Shown piece by piece: positions 1 through 8,999 of a stretch of DNA of 64,000 nucleotides. The notes under the pieces were generated by a model. The model was not told where the DNA came from. It made no database searches and was given only the letters and a program-made list of their open reading frames with translations. Position 1 is the first letter of the stretch. Every line of letters starts with the position of its first letter. Both the position numbers and the translations under genes were made by a program. Origin of the DNA: CAYQUO01 sp964420835 (GTDB taxonomy: Bacteria; Chloroflexota; Anaerolineae; Anaerolineales; Anaerolineaceae); assembly GCA_964420835.1 (NCBI GenBank), contig CAYQUO010000009.1, positions 43,193-107,192 on the forward strand. The letters run 5' to 3'.

Positions 1-1
1 G

Positions 2-202
2 GAACCTGCCGCGGGCGGAGAAAACCGGGCAGGGAAATCCAGTCGCCGAAGGGAGCAGCAGGATGATGACCTGGAGGAACTGATTGCAGCCCGCAGACGG
101 GCACGAGCAGGCCGTTCGCCCGGCTTCTGCCCCCACTGCGGAAAACCGATGGAAAAAACCGATCGTTATTGCTCCGGATGTGGAAGAACAGCGGTTGAGT
201 GA
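2..202 (+). CDS. C-terminal end of a zinc-ribbon protein (partial)
   Basis: The reading frame is open from the left edge and stops at TGA 200-202. The last 67 residues are visible: a charged segment rich in Arg and Gln, then a zinc ribbon with the paired knuckles CPHCG and CSGCG, 12 residues apart, ending RTAVE. Such C-terminal zinc ribbons occur in many unrelated proteins, so function cannot be assigned. It ends 7 bp before the di-heme lipoprotein gene and probably belongs to the same cytochrome c maturation operon. The start lies outside the window. Confidence 0.7.
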   Translation, partial: EPAAGGENRAGKSSRRREQQDDDLEELIAARRRARAGRSPGFCPHCGKPMEKTDRYCSGCGRTAVE

Positions 203-209
203 TTTGTAC

Positions 210-2078
210 ATGATCCGAAAGCCAAGCCTTCCTTCCCTTTTTGCGTTATTGATGAGCCTTTCCCTGGCCGGTTGCCAACTATCCATGACCGGTGACGTGA
301 CGCCGCCTCCAGGAGCAGTCCAAAGGCCCATGCCTGTTTTAGGCACACAGGGGCCCATTCTGCCGATCGTGGCACCCGATCCACGCTCCGGGGAGGCGAT
401 TTATCATTCAAAATGTGCCTCCTGCCATGGGATGATGGGGCACGGTGATGGCCCCCTGGCCCCTGATCTGCCCATCCCGCCTGCGGCATTGGGGGACCTG
501 GCGGTTGCTTCCGGGGCACGACCAGCGGACTGGTTTGCCATTGTCAGCAATGGACATTTGGAGAGGTTGATGCCGGGTTTCAGCGTGACTTTATCTGAAA
601 GGGAACGATGGGATGTGGTCAGTTATGCAATGAGCCTGGGAACTCCAGAATCCCTGCTGGCAGAGGGTGAACACCTTTATTCGGATCATTGTGCAGAATG
701 CCATGGTGAAAGCGGAGCCGGTGATGGTGTTCGGGCGGCAGGTTTGGAAACCCAACCCAGGGATTGGAGAGAGCCCTCCACTTTAACATGGCTTTCGCTG
801 GATGAACTGCGCCGGGTTTCGACGAATGGTGTTCCGCCTTCCATGCCGGCTTTTGGTGACAGCCTGAAGGGCGAGCAGTTGCTGGCGGTAAGCGCCTATA
901 TTCGCCGCCTCGGTTATGCGACCCCATCAGAAACGATGGTTGAATTGCCAACCCTGGCAGAGAAACCTGAAAGCGGGGCGAAATGGCTAACCGTTAAAGG
1001 GGCGGCACAGACACCAGATGGTGTTCGTGCGCCGGCAGGGTTGCCAGCCTTCCTGGAAGGATATGACGGTTTCCAACTGACCTGGAACAGCGCAACAACC
1101 TTGGATGAGGAGGGCCAATTTACATTTACCGATGTGCCACTTGCCGCCGGGCGCATTTACTTTGCCCGGGTGGATTACCAGGGCCTCTCTTTTTATTCCA
1201 ATGCCATCCGCCCGGATGAGATCAATGCCCTTGAAATTGAGCGCCTGATGGTGCTTATTTACCCTGCCTCGAACGATCCTTCCCGCCTGTATATCGAACG
1301 GCTGCACGTGTTTTTCGACTATGTTGACCAGGATTCTTTGCAGGTGGTGCAGATGTTCAATATCGCGAACCCTGATCCGTTGGTCATCATCCCGGAGGCT
1401 GGATCGGGAGTTTTGAATTTTCACCTGCCGCCTGGAGCAAGCAACCTGCAATTTCAAGATGAGGATGCCGGAAACCGCTATATCCTGACCGAGGATGGGT
1501 TCATGGATACCGGAAGCATCCCGCCTGCTCCCAAAAAGCACCAGGTGATTTTCGGTTTTAATCTCCCATATCAGAAAAAACTGGATTTTGCCCTGCCGCT
1601 TGAACTCCCTGTTGGATCCATCCTTGTGGCGGTGCCTGCAAATGGCGTCCAAGTGATCAGTGATCAATTAATGGAAAGTGGCACCCGGGTGATCGAGGGG
1701 GGAACCCTTAGACTTTACGAAGGCGGTCGCCTGAGGGCAGGGGAAACATTGAAGATGGTGTTATCCAACCTGCCAGGCAGCAGTTGGAGCATGCTGCGGG
1801 AAAACAACGACAGCACAATTGCCGGGATACTGGTCTTGTTCATTGTGCTGCTTTTTGGCGGGACCTGGCTGCAAAGAAAGTGGAAGCGATGGAAAGAAGC
1901 CGGTAACTCCGGCAGGTCCAGTGTTGAGCTCATGGATGCCATCCTGGCCCTGGATGACCAATACCAGGCTGGAAAACTGCAGGAAGATGGGTACCTGGTC
2001 CGCAGAAGCGGTTTAAAAACCCAACTGAGAAACGCCCTGGACCGGGAAAACAAGTCTTTGCAAGAGAACAAGCATTGA
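210..2078 (+). CDS. di-heme c-type cytochrome lipoprotein with C-terminal membrane anchor
   Basis: A 622-residue exported protein. The ATG at 210 is preferred over an in-frame start further upstream because it directly precedes a lipoprotein signal peptide (SLAGC, Cys22). Two cytochrome c domains follow, with CASCH (about residues 69-73) and CAECH (161-165), each with a downstream Met-Pro pair (LMPGF, SMPAF) that could supply the axial Met. The middle (about 280-520) is a domain of unknown function, predicted extracellular. A membrane helix lies near residues 580-600 (GILVLFIVLLFGG), with a basic cytoplasmic tail. It is the first complete gene ahead of ccmABCD, so it is likely a client of that heme-attachment machinery. 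Role as electron carrier is inferred; the partner is unknown. Confidence 0.85.
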   Translation: MIRKPSLPSLFALLMSLSLAGCQLSMTGDVTPPPGAVQRPMPVLGTQGPILPIVAPDPRSGEAIYHSKCASCHGMMGHGDGPLAPDLPIPPAALGDLAVASGARPADWFAIVSNGHLERLMPGFSVTLSERERWDVVSYAMSLGTPESLLAEGEHLYSDHCAECHGESGAGDGVRAAGLETQPRDWREPSTLTWLSLDELRRVSTNGVPPSMPAFGDSLKGEQLLAVSAYIRRLGYATPSETMVELPTLAEKPESGAKWLTVKGAAQTPDGVRAPAGLPAFLEGYDGFQLTWNSATTLDEEGQFTFTDVPLAAGRIYFARVDYQGLSFYSNAIRPDEINALEIERLMVLIYPASNDPSRLYIERLHVFFDYVDQDSLQVVQMFNIANPDPLVIIPEAGSGVLNFHLPPGASNLQFQDEDAGNRYILTEDGFMDTGSIPPAPKKHQVIFGFNLPYQKKLDFALPLELPVGSILVAVPANGVQVISDQLMESGTRVIEGGTLRLYEGGRLRAGETLKMVLSNLPGSSWSMLRENNDSTIAGILVLFIVLLFGGTWLQRKWKRWKEAGNSGRSSVELMDAILALDDQYQAGKLQEDGYLVRRSGLKTQLRNALDRENKSLQENKH

Positions 2079-2079
2079 A

Positions 2080-2814
2080 ATGATCGAGGTAAAGGGGCTG
2101 GTCAAACGTTTTGGAAGCCGGTATGGACTGCACGGCGTGGACCTGTTTGTGGAACAGGGGGAGTTCGCCGTTGTGCTGGGGCCAAACGGGGCGGGTAAAA
2201 CCACATTGCTTCGCATCCTTGCCGGCCTATCCCGCCCCACGTGCGGATTTGTTGTCATTGGTGGACACAGGCTGCCGGAAGGAGCGGTTGGAATACGGCG
2301 ACGACTGGGAGTGGTCACCCATCAGCCGATGCTTTACGGCGACCTGACGCTGGTTGAAAACCTGAAATTCCACGGCCGGATGTTTGAGGTTGACGACCTG
2401 GACGGGAGGATTCGGGAAGTAATGGACCTGGTGGGTTTAACAACCTACCGGAATGAACTGGTGAGGACCCTGTCCAAAGGCTTGATGCAGCGCCTGACGA
2501 TTGGCAGGGCAATTCTTCACCGACCGGACCTGATGCTGCTGGATGAACCCCATTCCAGCCTGGACCAGGAGGCCTGCAGAATCCTTGATGATGTTTTGCT
2601 GCAGGCTTCGGCCCAGGGGCACACCATATTGTTGGCAACGCATGACCTTGAGCGGGCTGCGAATCTTGGCAGCATTTTTCATGTGCTTTCGAACGGTGGC
2701 ATCTGTTCCTCCACCCCTGGCGGTGTTCGGATAGGACTGGGTGGACTGGTTCGGTTCTACCAGGATGCGCTGGCAGGGACGAAAGTAAACAGGGATCCAG
2801 ATGCAGGGGAATAA
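2080..2814 (+). CDS. ccmA: heme exporter ATP-binding protein CcmA-like
   Basis: A 244-residue ABC ATPase. Walker A GPNGAGKT is at about residues 34-41, the signature LSKGLMQRL precedes Walker B LMLLDEP, and an H-loop His follows (LATHDLE). ABC ATPases are hard to separate by sequence alone, but this gene starts one base after the cytochrome lipoprotein stop and overlaps the CcmB gene by 14 bp, which fixes the role as the energy subunit of the CcmAB complex. In System I cytochrome c maturation this complex releases heme-loaded CcmE at the membrane. No ccmE is visible here. Confidence 0.88.
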   Translation: MIEVKGLVKRFGSRYGLHGVDLFVEQGEFAVVLGPNGAGKTTLLRILAGLSRPTCGFVVIGGHRLPEGAVGIRRRLGVVTHQPMLYGDLTLVENLKFHGRMFEVDDLDGRIREVMDLVGLTTYRNELVRTLSKGLMQRLTIGRAILHRPDLMLLDEPHSSLDQEACRILDDVLLQASAQGHTILLATHDLERAANLGSIFHVLSNGGICSSTPGGVRIGLGGLVRFYQDALAGTKVNRDPDAGE

Positions 2815-3496
2815 AGGTGTAACACCCTATTTGAAGGCGGTTTTTCAGATCGCCTGGAAAGACCTGAAAGTGGAGTGGCATAGCCGGGAAGTTATCCCGG
2901 CCATGCTGATCTTCGCCCTGCTGATGTTGTTGATCTTCAACTTTGCCCTGGAACTCGAGCCCGGAAAACAATTCTCACTTGCAGCCGGGATCATTTGGGT
3001 AACGCTGATCTTTTCCGGGTCGATGGGCTTTAGCCGTTCCATCGGCATGGAATTGGACCAGGGTTGCCTGGATGGACTGTTGCTGTTGCCCATTGACAGG
3101 ACGGCCATCTATTTGGGCAAGGTCTTGTCGGGTTGGCTCTTTATGCTCTTTACGGCCGCGATCATCCTGCCGGCTTATGGGATCCTGTTCAATGCCCCAA
3201 TGCTCTTCAGACCGGGAGTCCTGTTCGTGGTCATCCTGGGAAGCCTGGGCTATTCGTTGGTGGGAACACAGTTCTCTGTAATGGCAGCCCAAGCCCGGAC
3301 GCGCGACATTCTGCTGCCCATCCTGCTCTTCCCGGTGGCCATCCCGCTTTTGCTGGCAGCCGTCAAGGCCAGTGCCGGGATGTTGCAGGGAAGATCCATT
3401 CCGGAATTGCGCACCTGGTTCAACCTGTTGGTTGTTTACGATATTGTATTCCTGGTGCTGGGTTTCATGCTGTTCGATCAACTGGTTGAGGATTGA
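2801..3496 (+). CDS. ccmB: heme exporter membrane protein CcmB
   Basis: A 231-residue membrane protein with about six predicted helices. It carries the CcmB-type segment GFSRSIGMELDQGCLDGLL after the second helix, followed by PIDRTAIYLGK. Length matches the family (about 220). It starts inside the end of ccmA (14-bp overlap) and its stop precedes ccmC, indicating translational coupling. It is the transmembrane partner of CcmA. Confidence 0.9.
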   Translation: MQGNKGVTPYLKAVFQIAWKDLKVEWHSREVIPAMLIFALLMLLIFNFALELEPGKQFSLAAGIIWVTLIFSGSMGFSRSIGMELDQGCLDGLLLLPIDRTAIYLGKVLSGWLFMLFTAAIILPAYGILFNAPMLFRPGVLFVVILGSLGYSLVGTQFSVMAAQARTRDILLPILLFPVAIPLLLAAVKASAGMLQGRSIPELRTWFNLLVVYDIVFLVLGFMLFDQLVED

Positions 3497-3576
3497 GGGT
3501 GGGGGAAACCTCCGCTTCCGTGGCGTGGAGAACTTCGCGGTTGGGCGTAAACAGCGGTACAATTTCCCGGGAAGCA

Positions 3577-4311
3577 ATGGAGAGGCCAACAAAACAGATG
3601 GAGCGAAACAGGTTCCTTACAGTGCTGGATATTTTCACCGCAGTCCTGGTTGTTGCGGCGGCCATTCTGGTTCTGTTCTTCACACCAGTGGAGGCAGTGA
3701 TGGGACCCGTACAGAAGGTGTTCTACTTCCATGTCGCCTCGGGGTGGGTGGGAATGGCGGGCTTCCTTCTGGCAGCGGTTGGCGGTGGTGTGTACCTGAA
3801 GACCCGCAGCCTGATCTGGGACCGGGTTCAGACTTCGGCTGTTGAAATTGGATTGGTGTTCATGCTGGTGACCATAGTGAGCGGGTCGATCTGGGCACGG
3901 CCGATTTGGAACACCTGGTGGACATGGGATCCAAGGCTGACAACAGCCACGATCATGGAGCTGCTCTATGGAGCGTACCTGCTCCTGCGCCAGGGGATTG
4001 ACGAGCCCGAAAAAAGGGCGCGCTTTGCGTCCGTTTATGCCATCGTTGGGTTTGTCAGTGTGCCGCTTACTTTCATCTCCATTCGGATTTTCCGAACGAT
4101 CCACCCGGTAGTGATCGGAAGAGGCGGAGGGGGAGCGGGGGGAACTTTTGGCATGAGCCCGGGAATGTTGCATGCGTTCCTTTTCAGCCTGTTCGCTTTT
4201 ACGGTCCTTTTTATTGACCTGCTATGGCATCGATTTCGATTGGGTGAGCTGGAAGAGAAGGTCGTATCCTTCAACCGGGATGCGGATACCAGCCAGGAGC
4301 AACATGGGTGA
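3577..4311 (+). CDS. ccmC: heme handling protein CcmC (CcsA/CcmC family)
   Basis: A 244-residue protein with six predicted helices and the tryptophan-rich heme-handling motif NTWWTWDPRLTT, characteristic of the CcmC/CcmF/CcsA superfamily. Conserved His residues flank it (FYFHVASG early, RTIHPVV later), as expected for heme ligands of CcmC. The open frame extends upstream to a TTG, but the ATG at 3577 has a GGGAAG ribosome site and gives the usual family length; ATG 3598 is an alternative. It overlaps ccmD by 8 bp. Confidence 0.9.
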   Translation: MERPTKQMERNRFLTVLDIFTAVLVVAAAILVLFFTPVEAVMGPVQKVFYFHVASGWVGMAGFLLAAVGGGVYLKTRSLIWDRVQTSAVEIGLVFMLVTIVSGSIWARPIWNTWWTWDPRLTTATIMELLYGAYLLLRQGIDEPEKRARFASVYAIVGFVSVPLTFISIRIFRTIHPVVIGRGGGGAGGTFGMSPGMLHAFLFSLFAFTVLFIDLLWHRFRLGELEEKVVSFNRDADTSQEQHG

Positions 4312-4450
4312 GCCTGCGGATACAATGGGTTACATGATCGCCGGATATGTGGTCATTTTTGGGGCGATCCTCGTTTACATAGGCTCCCTGGGATACCGCT
4401 GGCGAAGGCATTGCCGGGAGATCCACCGTCGTACACAACAAAAAAAGTGA
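4304..4450 (+). CDS. ccmD: small membrane protein CcmD-like
   Basis: A 48-residue protein: a short N-terminus (MGEPADTMGY), one hydrophobic helix (MIAGYVVIFGAILVYIGSLGY) and a strongly basic tail (RWRRHCREIHRR). This size and layout, and the position directly after ccmC with an 8-bp overlap, match CcmD, the accessory subunit that helps release holo-CcmE from CcmABC. Sequence conservation in this family is low, so the call rests on topology and context. Confidence 0.75.
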   Translation: MGEPADTMGYMIAGYVVIFGAILVYIGSLGYRWRRHCREIHRRTQQKK

Positions 4451-4760
4451 AGCATTCCTGCACCAGGTGGTAATGCAAGTGCCAGGAAGGAGTACTATGG
4501 CTCCAACCTGTGGCTTGAAATGGATGGGTGGCCAGTTGCTTCAGCAACAAACGCTTTCAACGCGCACGCCTTGAACCTGCCTCAATACCTGGCCAGGGCA
4601 ATTGTTAGCCATTCCACAGCCTCCAAACCCAAGGGGATAACTCACAAACATAATATGACGGTTGACACTGGAATCAGCCTGAAGAAAATGCTAATAATAT
4701 ACTGGACGAACGTACATCATAATCCCTCTGGAAATCAAATAAAGATCCAAGGAGATATGA
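4451..4760 (+). other. intergenic stretch between ccm and vor/kor operons
   Basis: About 310 bp without a recognised gene. It holds a 25-codon open frame at 4497-4574 (begins MAPTCGLKWMG) preceded by a strong ribosome site, AGGAAGGAG; it could be a leader peptide but has no recognisable regulatory features. A TTGACA hexamer at 4662-4667 suggests a promoter for the following operon, but no well-spaced -10 element is evident; TAATAAT lies about 24 bases downstream. No clear terminator hairpin was seen for the ccm operon. Confidence 0.4.
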
Positions 4761-5027
4761 ATGCCACCCAAGGGAAGAATCAAAATTAAGGAGTATTACT
4801 GCAAGGCTTGCGGGCTGTGTATTGAGGCTTGCCCCCAAGGTGTGATCGCTCTTTCCCGGGAACGAATTAATGCCAAGGGATATCACCCGGCGGAACTGGC
4901 AGCCGAGGGCTGTACTGGCTGTGGGATTTGCTCAATCGTCTGCCCGGAAGCAGCCATTGAGGTTTACCGCCTGGTTGCAGGCGGGGAAAAAGCGGCCACG
5001 GAATCCATGTCGACGGAGGGGGCATGA
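4761..5027 (+). CDS. 2-oxoacid:ferredoxin oxidoreductase, ferredoxin-like (delta) subunit
   Basis: An 88-residue protein with two [4Fe-4S] motifs, CKACGLCIEACP and CTGCGICSIVCP, separated by about 30 residues. It is the electron-exit subunit of the four-subunit complex encoded by this and the next three genes. The ATG at 4761 has GGAG six bases upstream. Its last codons overlap the alpha-subunit start by 4 bp (ATGA), so the two are translationally coupled. Confidence 0.92.
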   Translation: MPPKGRIKIKEYYCKACGLCIEACPQGVIALSRERINAKGYHPAELAAEGCTGCGICSIVCPEAAIEVYRLVAGGEKAATESMSTEGA

Positions 5028-6145
5028 GCAGGGAACTGATCAAAGGGAATGCAGCCATTGCAGAGGCAGCTGTTAGAGCGGGCCTGGATGTGTACTTTGG
5101 CTACCCGATCACCCCTCAGACGGAACTTCTGGAATATTTATCCAGACGCATGCCGGAACTTGGGCGTGGCTTCGTGCAGGCGGAAAGCGAACTGGGGGCG
5201 ATCAACATGGTATATGGAGCCGCCTGCACTGGAGCAAGGGTGATGACATCCTCTTCAAGCCCGGGGGTCAGCCTGATGATGGAGGGAATCTCCTATATCG
5301 CCGGCACGGAGTTGCCGGCAGTGCTTGTGGATGTGATGCGGGGAGGGCCGGGCCTGGGGAACATTGCACCCTCGCAGCAGGACTACAACCAGGTGGTCCA
5401 TGGCGGGGGGCATGGGGATTACTACCCGATTGTCCTGGCGCCATCAACGGTGCAGGAATGCATTGACCTGACCTGCCTGGCATTCGACATCGCGGAACGC
5501 TACCGGTCCATCTGCATTGTGCTTGTGGATGGCAACCTGGGCCAAATGATGGAGCCGGCCGAACTGCCAACGATGAAACCCCAGAAAACAGAGTTCCCGG
5601 ATTGGGCCACGCGTGGAGCGTCAGGGCGGGAAAGGCGAATTCACACCTCCATATACCTGAACCCGGTTGAACAGGAAAAGACGAACCTGCGAATCTTGAA
5701 GCGCTGGATGGAGGCAAAAAAGAACGAGGTTCGGTACAAGGAATATTACCTGGATGATGCAGAATGGGTGGTTGTTGCGTTTGGAACAAGCGGGCGAAGC
5801 GCTTCATCGGCCATTAAGGCTGCCCGAGCAGAAGGCTTGAAAGTTGGCCTTCTGCGCCCGATCAGCCTGGCGCCCTTCCCGGAACAGGTATTGATTGATG
5901 TGTCACAAAAGGTTCAGGGAATCCTGGTTGTCGAAATGAACAACGGCCAGATGCTTGACGATGTGCTCTCCATCGTTCAGGGCAGGGTGCCCGTGGAATT
6001 TTATGGCAGGCCGGGCGGGAATGTTCCCATGCCAGACGAGGTGTTGCGGGAAATTCGGAGAATGATGCATGAAGGCCTGCCCCTGGATGGACACCCCCGT
6101 GACCGCTGGCTGGAGCGCCTGATTGTGGAAAAAACAGGAGCATAA
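5024..6145 (+). CDS. vorB: 2-oxoacid:ferredoxin oxidoreductase alpha subunit (VorB/KorA type)
   Basis: A 373-residue protein with the alpha-subunit signatures GNAAIAEAAVRAG, YFGYPITPQTELLEY, ESELGAINMVYGAA, TSSSSPGVSLMMEG and MRGGPGLGNIAPSQQDY. These fit the VorB branch (branched-chain 2-oxoacid oxidation), though KorA is close, and substrate cannot be fixed from sequence alone. With the beta subunit it forms the active site that decarboxylates 2-oxoacids to acyl-CoA while reducing ferredoxin. The next gene starts 6 bp after its stop. Confidence 0.85.
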   Translation: MSRELIKGNAAIAEAAVRAGLDVYFGYPITPQTELLEYLSRRMPELGRGFVQAESELGAINMVYGAACTGARVMTSSSSPGVSLMMEGISYIAGTELPAVLVDVMRGGPGLGNIAPSQQDYNQVVHGGGHGDYYPIVLAPSTVQECIDLTCLAFDIAERYRSICIVLVDGNLGQMMEPAELPTMKPQKTEFPDWATRGASGRERRIHTSIYLNPVEQEKTNLRILKRWMEAKKNEVRYKEYYLDDAEWVVVAFGTSGRSASSAIKAARAEGLKVGLLRPISLAPFPEQVLIDVSQKVQGILVVEMNNGQMLDDVLSIVQGRVPVEFYGRPGGNVPMPDEVLREIRRMMHEGLPLDGHPRDRWLERLIVEKTGA

Positions 6146-6151
6146 AACAGA

Positions 6152-6925
6152 ATGGGTGATCTTACGGAAGCGCTTGTTTACGATCGGCCATGCACGTATA
6201 CCGATGTTGTAACGCACTATTGCCCCGGGTGCACTCATGGGGTGGCACACCGCCTTGTGGCTGAAGTGATTGAAGAAATGAGCCTACGGGATCGGATCAT
6301 TGGTGTTGCTTCGGTTGGCTGCTCTGTGTTTATTTATAACTATTTTGATATTGACTTTGTACAGGCTCCACACGGAAGGGCGCCGGCGATGGCGACCGGT
6401 GTAAAAAGGGCATTGCCGGACCGGGTTGTTTTCACCTACCAGGGAGACGGAGACCTGGCGTCCATTGGGATGGGTGAGATCGTGGCGGCCGCGACCAGGG
6501 GGGAGAATATCACGGTGATCTTTCTGAACAACGCCAATTACGGGATGACCGGCGGCCAGATGGCACCAACAACACTTCCGGGGCAGAAGACAAGTTCCAC
6601 CCAAGCCGGGCGGGATGTGGAAACAGCCGGATACCCTGTGCGGGTTTCTGAAATGCTGGCCACGCTGCAGGGCGCCAGTTATATTGTGCGCCGCAGCCTG
6701 CATGACCCCAGGAATATCCGGATGGCGAAGAAAGCCGTGCGGATGGCCTTTGAAGCCCAGGTGCGGGGATTGGGCTTTTCCATGGTTGAGTTGCTTTCCA
6801 CCTGCCCCACCAACTGGGAAATGGACCCCATCCAGGCCATGAAGTGGGTGGAAGAAAAAATGGTGCCTTACTATCCCATTGGGGATTACAAGGTGAATCC
6901 GGCGTTGAAGGACCTGCGGTTTTAA
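6152..6925 (+). CDS. vorA: 2-oxoacid:ferredoxin oxidoreductase beta subunit (thiamine diphosphate-binding)
   Basis: A 257-residue protein. HYCPGCTHG near the N-terminus and the thiamine-diphosphate motif GDGDLASIGMGE followed by NNANYGMTGGQMAPTT are diagnostic of the beta subunit of 2-oxoacid:ferredoxin oxidoreductases. TGGQ is well preserved, as is SVGCSVFIYNYFD. It sits between the alpha and gamma genes, with 6 and 11 bp gaps, in a single operon. Confidence 0.88.
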   Translation: MGDLTEALVYDRPCTYTDVVTHYCPGCTHGVAHRLVAEVIEEMSLRDRIIGVASVGCSVFIYNYFDIDFVQAPHGRAPAMATGVKRALPDRVVFTYQGDGDLASIGMGEIVAAATRGENITVIFLNNANYGMTGGQMAPTTLPGQKTSSTQAGRDVETAGYPVRVSEMLATLQGASYIVRRSLHDPRNIRMAKKAVRMAFEAQVRGLGFSMVELLSTCPTNWEMDPIQAMKWVEEKMVPYYPIGDYKVNPALKDLRF

Positions 6926-6936
6926 GAAGGAGAGCC

Positions 6937-7473
6937 ATGCAAAACGAGATCATGATGGCGGGTTTTGGCGGGCAAGGGGTGTTGTTCGCCGGCCAGGTGC
7001 TTGCCTATGCAGCCATGGACGAAGGGAAGGAAGTGACCTGGATCCCTTCCTATGGACCGGAAATGCGCGGTGGCACGGCCAATTGCACGGTGATCATTTC
7101 AGATGAAGAGATCGGCTCACCCGTGGTGGACAATCCAGGTATCGTCATCGTAATGAACCGGCCTTCCATGGATAAATGTGAGCCGATGGTGAAGGAAGGG
7201 GGCTGGCTCTTTGTAAATACGTCCATTGTTGATCGACCGGCAAAACGCCAGGATATTCGAATTGTGGAGGTGCCCGCCAACCAGATCGCTGAAGGGCTGG
7301 GGGACAAGCGAATGGCAAACATGGTGATGGTCGGATTGATGCTGGGGAAGACCGGGATATTGGCAATAGAGGCTGTGAACAAAACGATGGAAGCGCACCT
7401 GCCGGCGCGGCACCGTAATTTGCTTAAGGCGAACACAGAGGCACTGAAAAAAGGCGAAGCCCTGGCAAAGTGA
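6937..7473 (+). CDS. 2-oxoacid:ferredoxin oxidoreductase gamma subunit
   Basis: A 178-residue protein beginning MQNEIMMAGFGGQGVLFAG, the classic gamma-subunit start, with YGPEMRGGTANC further on. The ATG at 6937 is chosen because an excellent AAGAAGGAG ribosome site precedes it; the frame is open further upstream but that part lies inside the beta gene. It completes the delta-alpha-beta-gamma set. Gamma subunits contribute to the CoA-binding part of the complex. Confidence 0.92.
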   Translation: MQNEIMMAGFGGQGVLFAGQVLAYAAMDEGKEVTWIPSYGPEMRGGTANCTVIISDEEIGSPVVDNPGIVIVMNRPSMDKCEPMVKEGGWLFVNTSIVDRPAKRQDIRIVEVPANQIAEGLGDKRMANMVMVGLMLGKTGILAIEAVNKTMEAHLPARHRNLLKANTEALKKGEALAK

Positions 7474-7530
7474 CAGGGATGGCCAATGCAGAAAAGCTGG
7501 GTGGCCGGACGTTGAAATCTCCGGCGGTCT

Positions 7531-8211
7531 TTACTCGGATGGTTCCTGATGGAAAGCCATCCGAACTTCAGGGCGGGCGATGTATTTCAGCGCAAATATC
7601 CCCAGGGCGGTGAGGAGGGGAAAAGCCAGAACCAGGGCAAGACAGCCTGACAATGCCGCTACATAACCCCGCCGACCGCCTTGTTGCAACCCCCAGGCGC
7701 CCAGAAAACAACCCGAAGCGATGAGGCAGCACCAGGCGAATACGAATCCGAGTGTGGCGGGTTTTCCAACCAATATCAGGGTTACACCTGCCAGTGTGAA
7801 AAGGGCTCCCCCCAGGATAAAGATCTTATCCAGCCAGAGCATTCTTTGCAGAACGTATGATCCTGCAACTGGTGGCGGTGCTTCAGAATCTCCCGCCAAG
7901 GAGGCCAAGGCATCTGCCGCAGCCTGGCGAACACCCATATCGGGATCTGTCAACAGGGGTTTCAACACACCCGGGTCAGGCAAATTGGCGCTGTCGATCA
8001 GAAGTTCGACAGCCGAGCCCCGCACAAGCGGATCGGCATGGGCCAGGCAGGATATCAGAAAATCGAAGCCTCGGGGGTCTCCAAGTTGTTGCAAGGCTGA
8101 AGCAGCCTCCAGGCGGGAAAGAAGGTCTTCGGATGTAATAAGCGCGGCAAGTCCCTCCAGGTCACGCTGCAAGTACAGCCTGCTGACAATGCGGGTGCGA
8201 TAAGCGGTCAT
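7531..8211 (-). CDS. HEAT-repeat protein with C-terminal membrane helices
   Basis: A 226-residue protein of unknown function. Residues about 10-105 form two or three HEAT-like helical repeats (LLSRLEAASALQQLGDPRGF, then PLVRGSAVELLIDSANLPD, then DMGVRQAAADALASLAGD). The rest has about three membrane helices, roughly residues 123-143, 148-170 and 180-206. Such repeats usually mediate protein contacts, so a membrane scaffold is plausible. ATG 8211 is preferred to the TTG at 8220; it lies 6 bp after the HAD gene stop. Confidence 0.7.
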   Translation of the reverse strand: MTAYRTRIVSRLYLQRDLEGLAALITSEDLLSRLEAASALQQLGDPRGFDFLISCLAHADPLVRGSAVELLIDSANLPDPGVLKPLLTDPDMGVRQAAADALASLAGDSEAPPPVAGSYVLQRMLWLDKIFILGGALFTLAGVTLILVGKPATLGFVFAWCCLIASGCFLGAWGLQQGGRRGYVAALSGCLALVLAFPLLTALGIFALKYIARPEVRMAFHQEPSE

Positions 8212-8216
8212 GGTTT

Positions 8217-8954
8217 TCAAGAAATTATAAGATGGTTTTCAACATTGTTGACCGGTTTGGATCCTTCCACGAGCGGCAACCCGGCCAGGACCTCCAGCAG
8301 TTCCCAGGGACTGGGAAGGATGATATCCGCCCCCGCCCGGCGTAGTTCCCTTTCCGTACCAAAACCACACAATACCCCTGCGGTTTGTGCTCCGGCGGCA
8401 CGACCGGCACGGATGTCGACGGTTGTATCGCCGACCATGAGGCAATGTCCCGGCGGCACGCCGAGTTGGTTGGCCGCCCATAAGATGGGATCCGGGAAGG
8501 GCTTGGTGTAACGGCAGGTCTGTGCCGTGGCAACGGCCTTGAAAAGAGGTGAAAGGCCAAATTGGTCGAGGAATGCCCGGGAGCCTGCTGCGCCGCGTGA
8601 ACTGACGATGGCCATGGGAAAACGGCCGGATAGGCGGAAAAGGGCTTCGTGAACCCGGGGTACCAGCCAATACTGTTTTGCCACTTTGTCCGTTTTACTC
8701 CTCATTGCAGCCAGCAGCCGCGCAATATCATCGTCCAGGTCCAGGCGGTCCAACACATGATAAGCGAGGTTTCCTGGAGATTCCAGGCTCATGACCAGCC
8801 AACGTGCAAGGGGGAGCAGGTCTTTCCCGTGGTGAAGGAACCGTAATGGTGAAAGCATACGGGAGACCTTTTTCACCAGGACATCATCTGTGTCGCTTAA
8901 TGTGCCGTCGATATCAAAGCAAAGTGCCCTGATGCGGTGGGTGTCAAGGGCCAT
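8217..8954 (-). CDS. HAD-superfamily phosphatase (phosphoglycolate phosphatase/PpaX-like)
   Basis: A 245-residue haloacid-dehalogenase hydrolase. Motif I is CFDIDGTLSDTD (nucleophile and acid Asp), motif II is the Ser in AIVSSRG, motif III the Lys in YTKPFPDP, and motif IV is MVGDTTVDIRAGRAAGA. The four-helix cap domain between motifs I and II is typical of subclass IA. The substrate is unknown; such enzymes cleave small phosphate monoesters. Co-directional with the HEAT-repeat gene, separated by only a few bases. Confidence 0.85.
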   Translation of the reverse strand: MALDTHRIRALCFDIDGTLSDTDDVLVKKVSRMLSPLRFLHHGKDLLPLARWLVMSLESPGNLAYHVLDRLDLDDDIARLLAAMRSKTDKVAKQYWLVPRVHEALFRLSGRFPMAIVSSRGAAGSRAFLDQFGLSPLFKAVATAQTCRYTKPFPDPILWAANQLGVPPGHCLMVGDTTVDIRAGRAAGAQTAGVLCGFGTERELRRAGADIILPSPWELLEVLAGLPLVEGSKPVNNVENHLIIS

Positions 8955-8999
8955 TGGAAAAGGTTTGGTTGTGTTGGGTGAACTTCATTGTTGAACCAC

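Noticed and set aside
84..209. N-terminal extension of the di-heme cytochrome
   Set aside because: It overlaps the coding end of the zinc-ribbon gene and would bury the lipoprotein signal peptide.
4662..4700. Promoter before the vor/kor operon
   Set aside because: TTGACA is perfect, but no -10 element at 16-18 bp was found, so it was not listed as a promoter.
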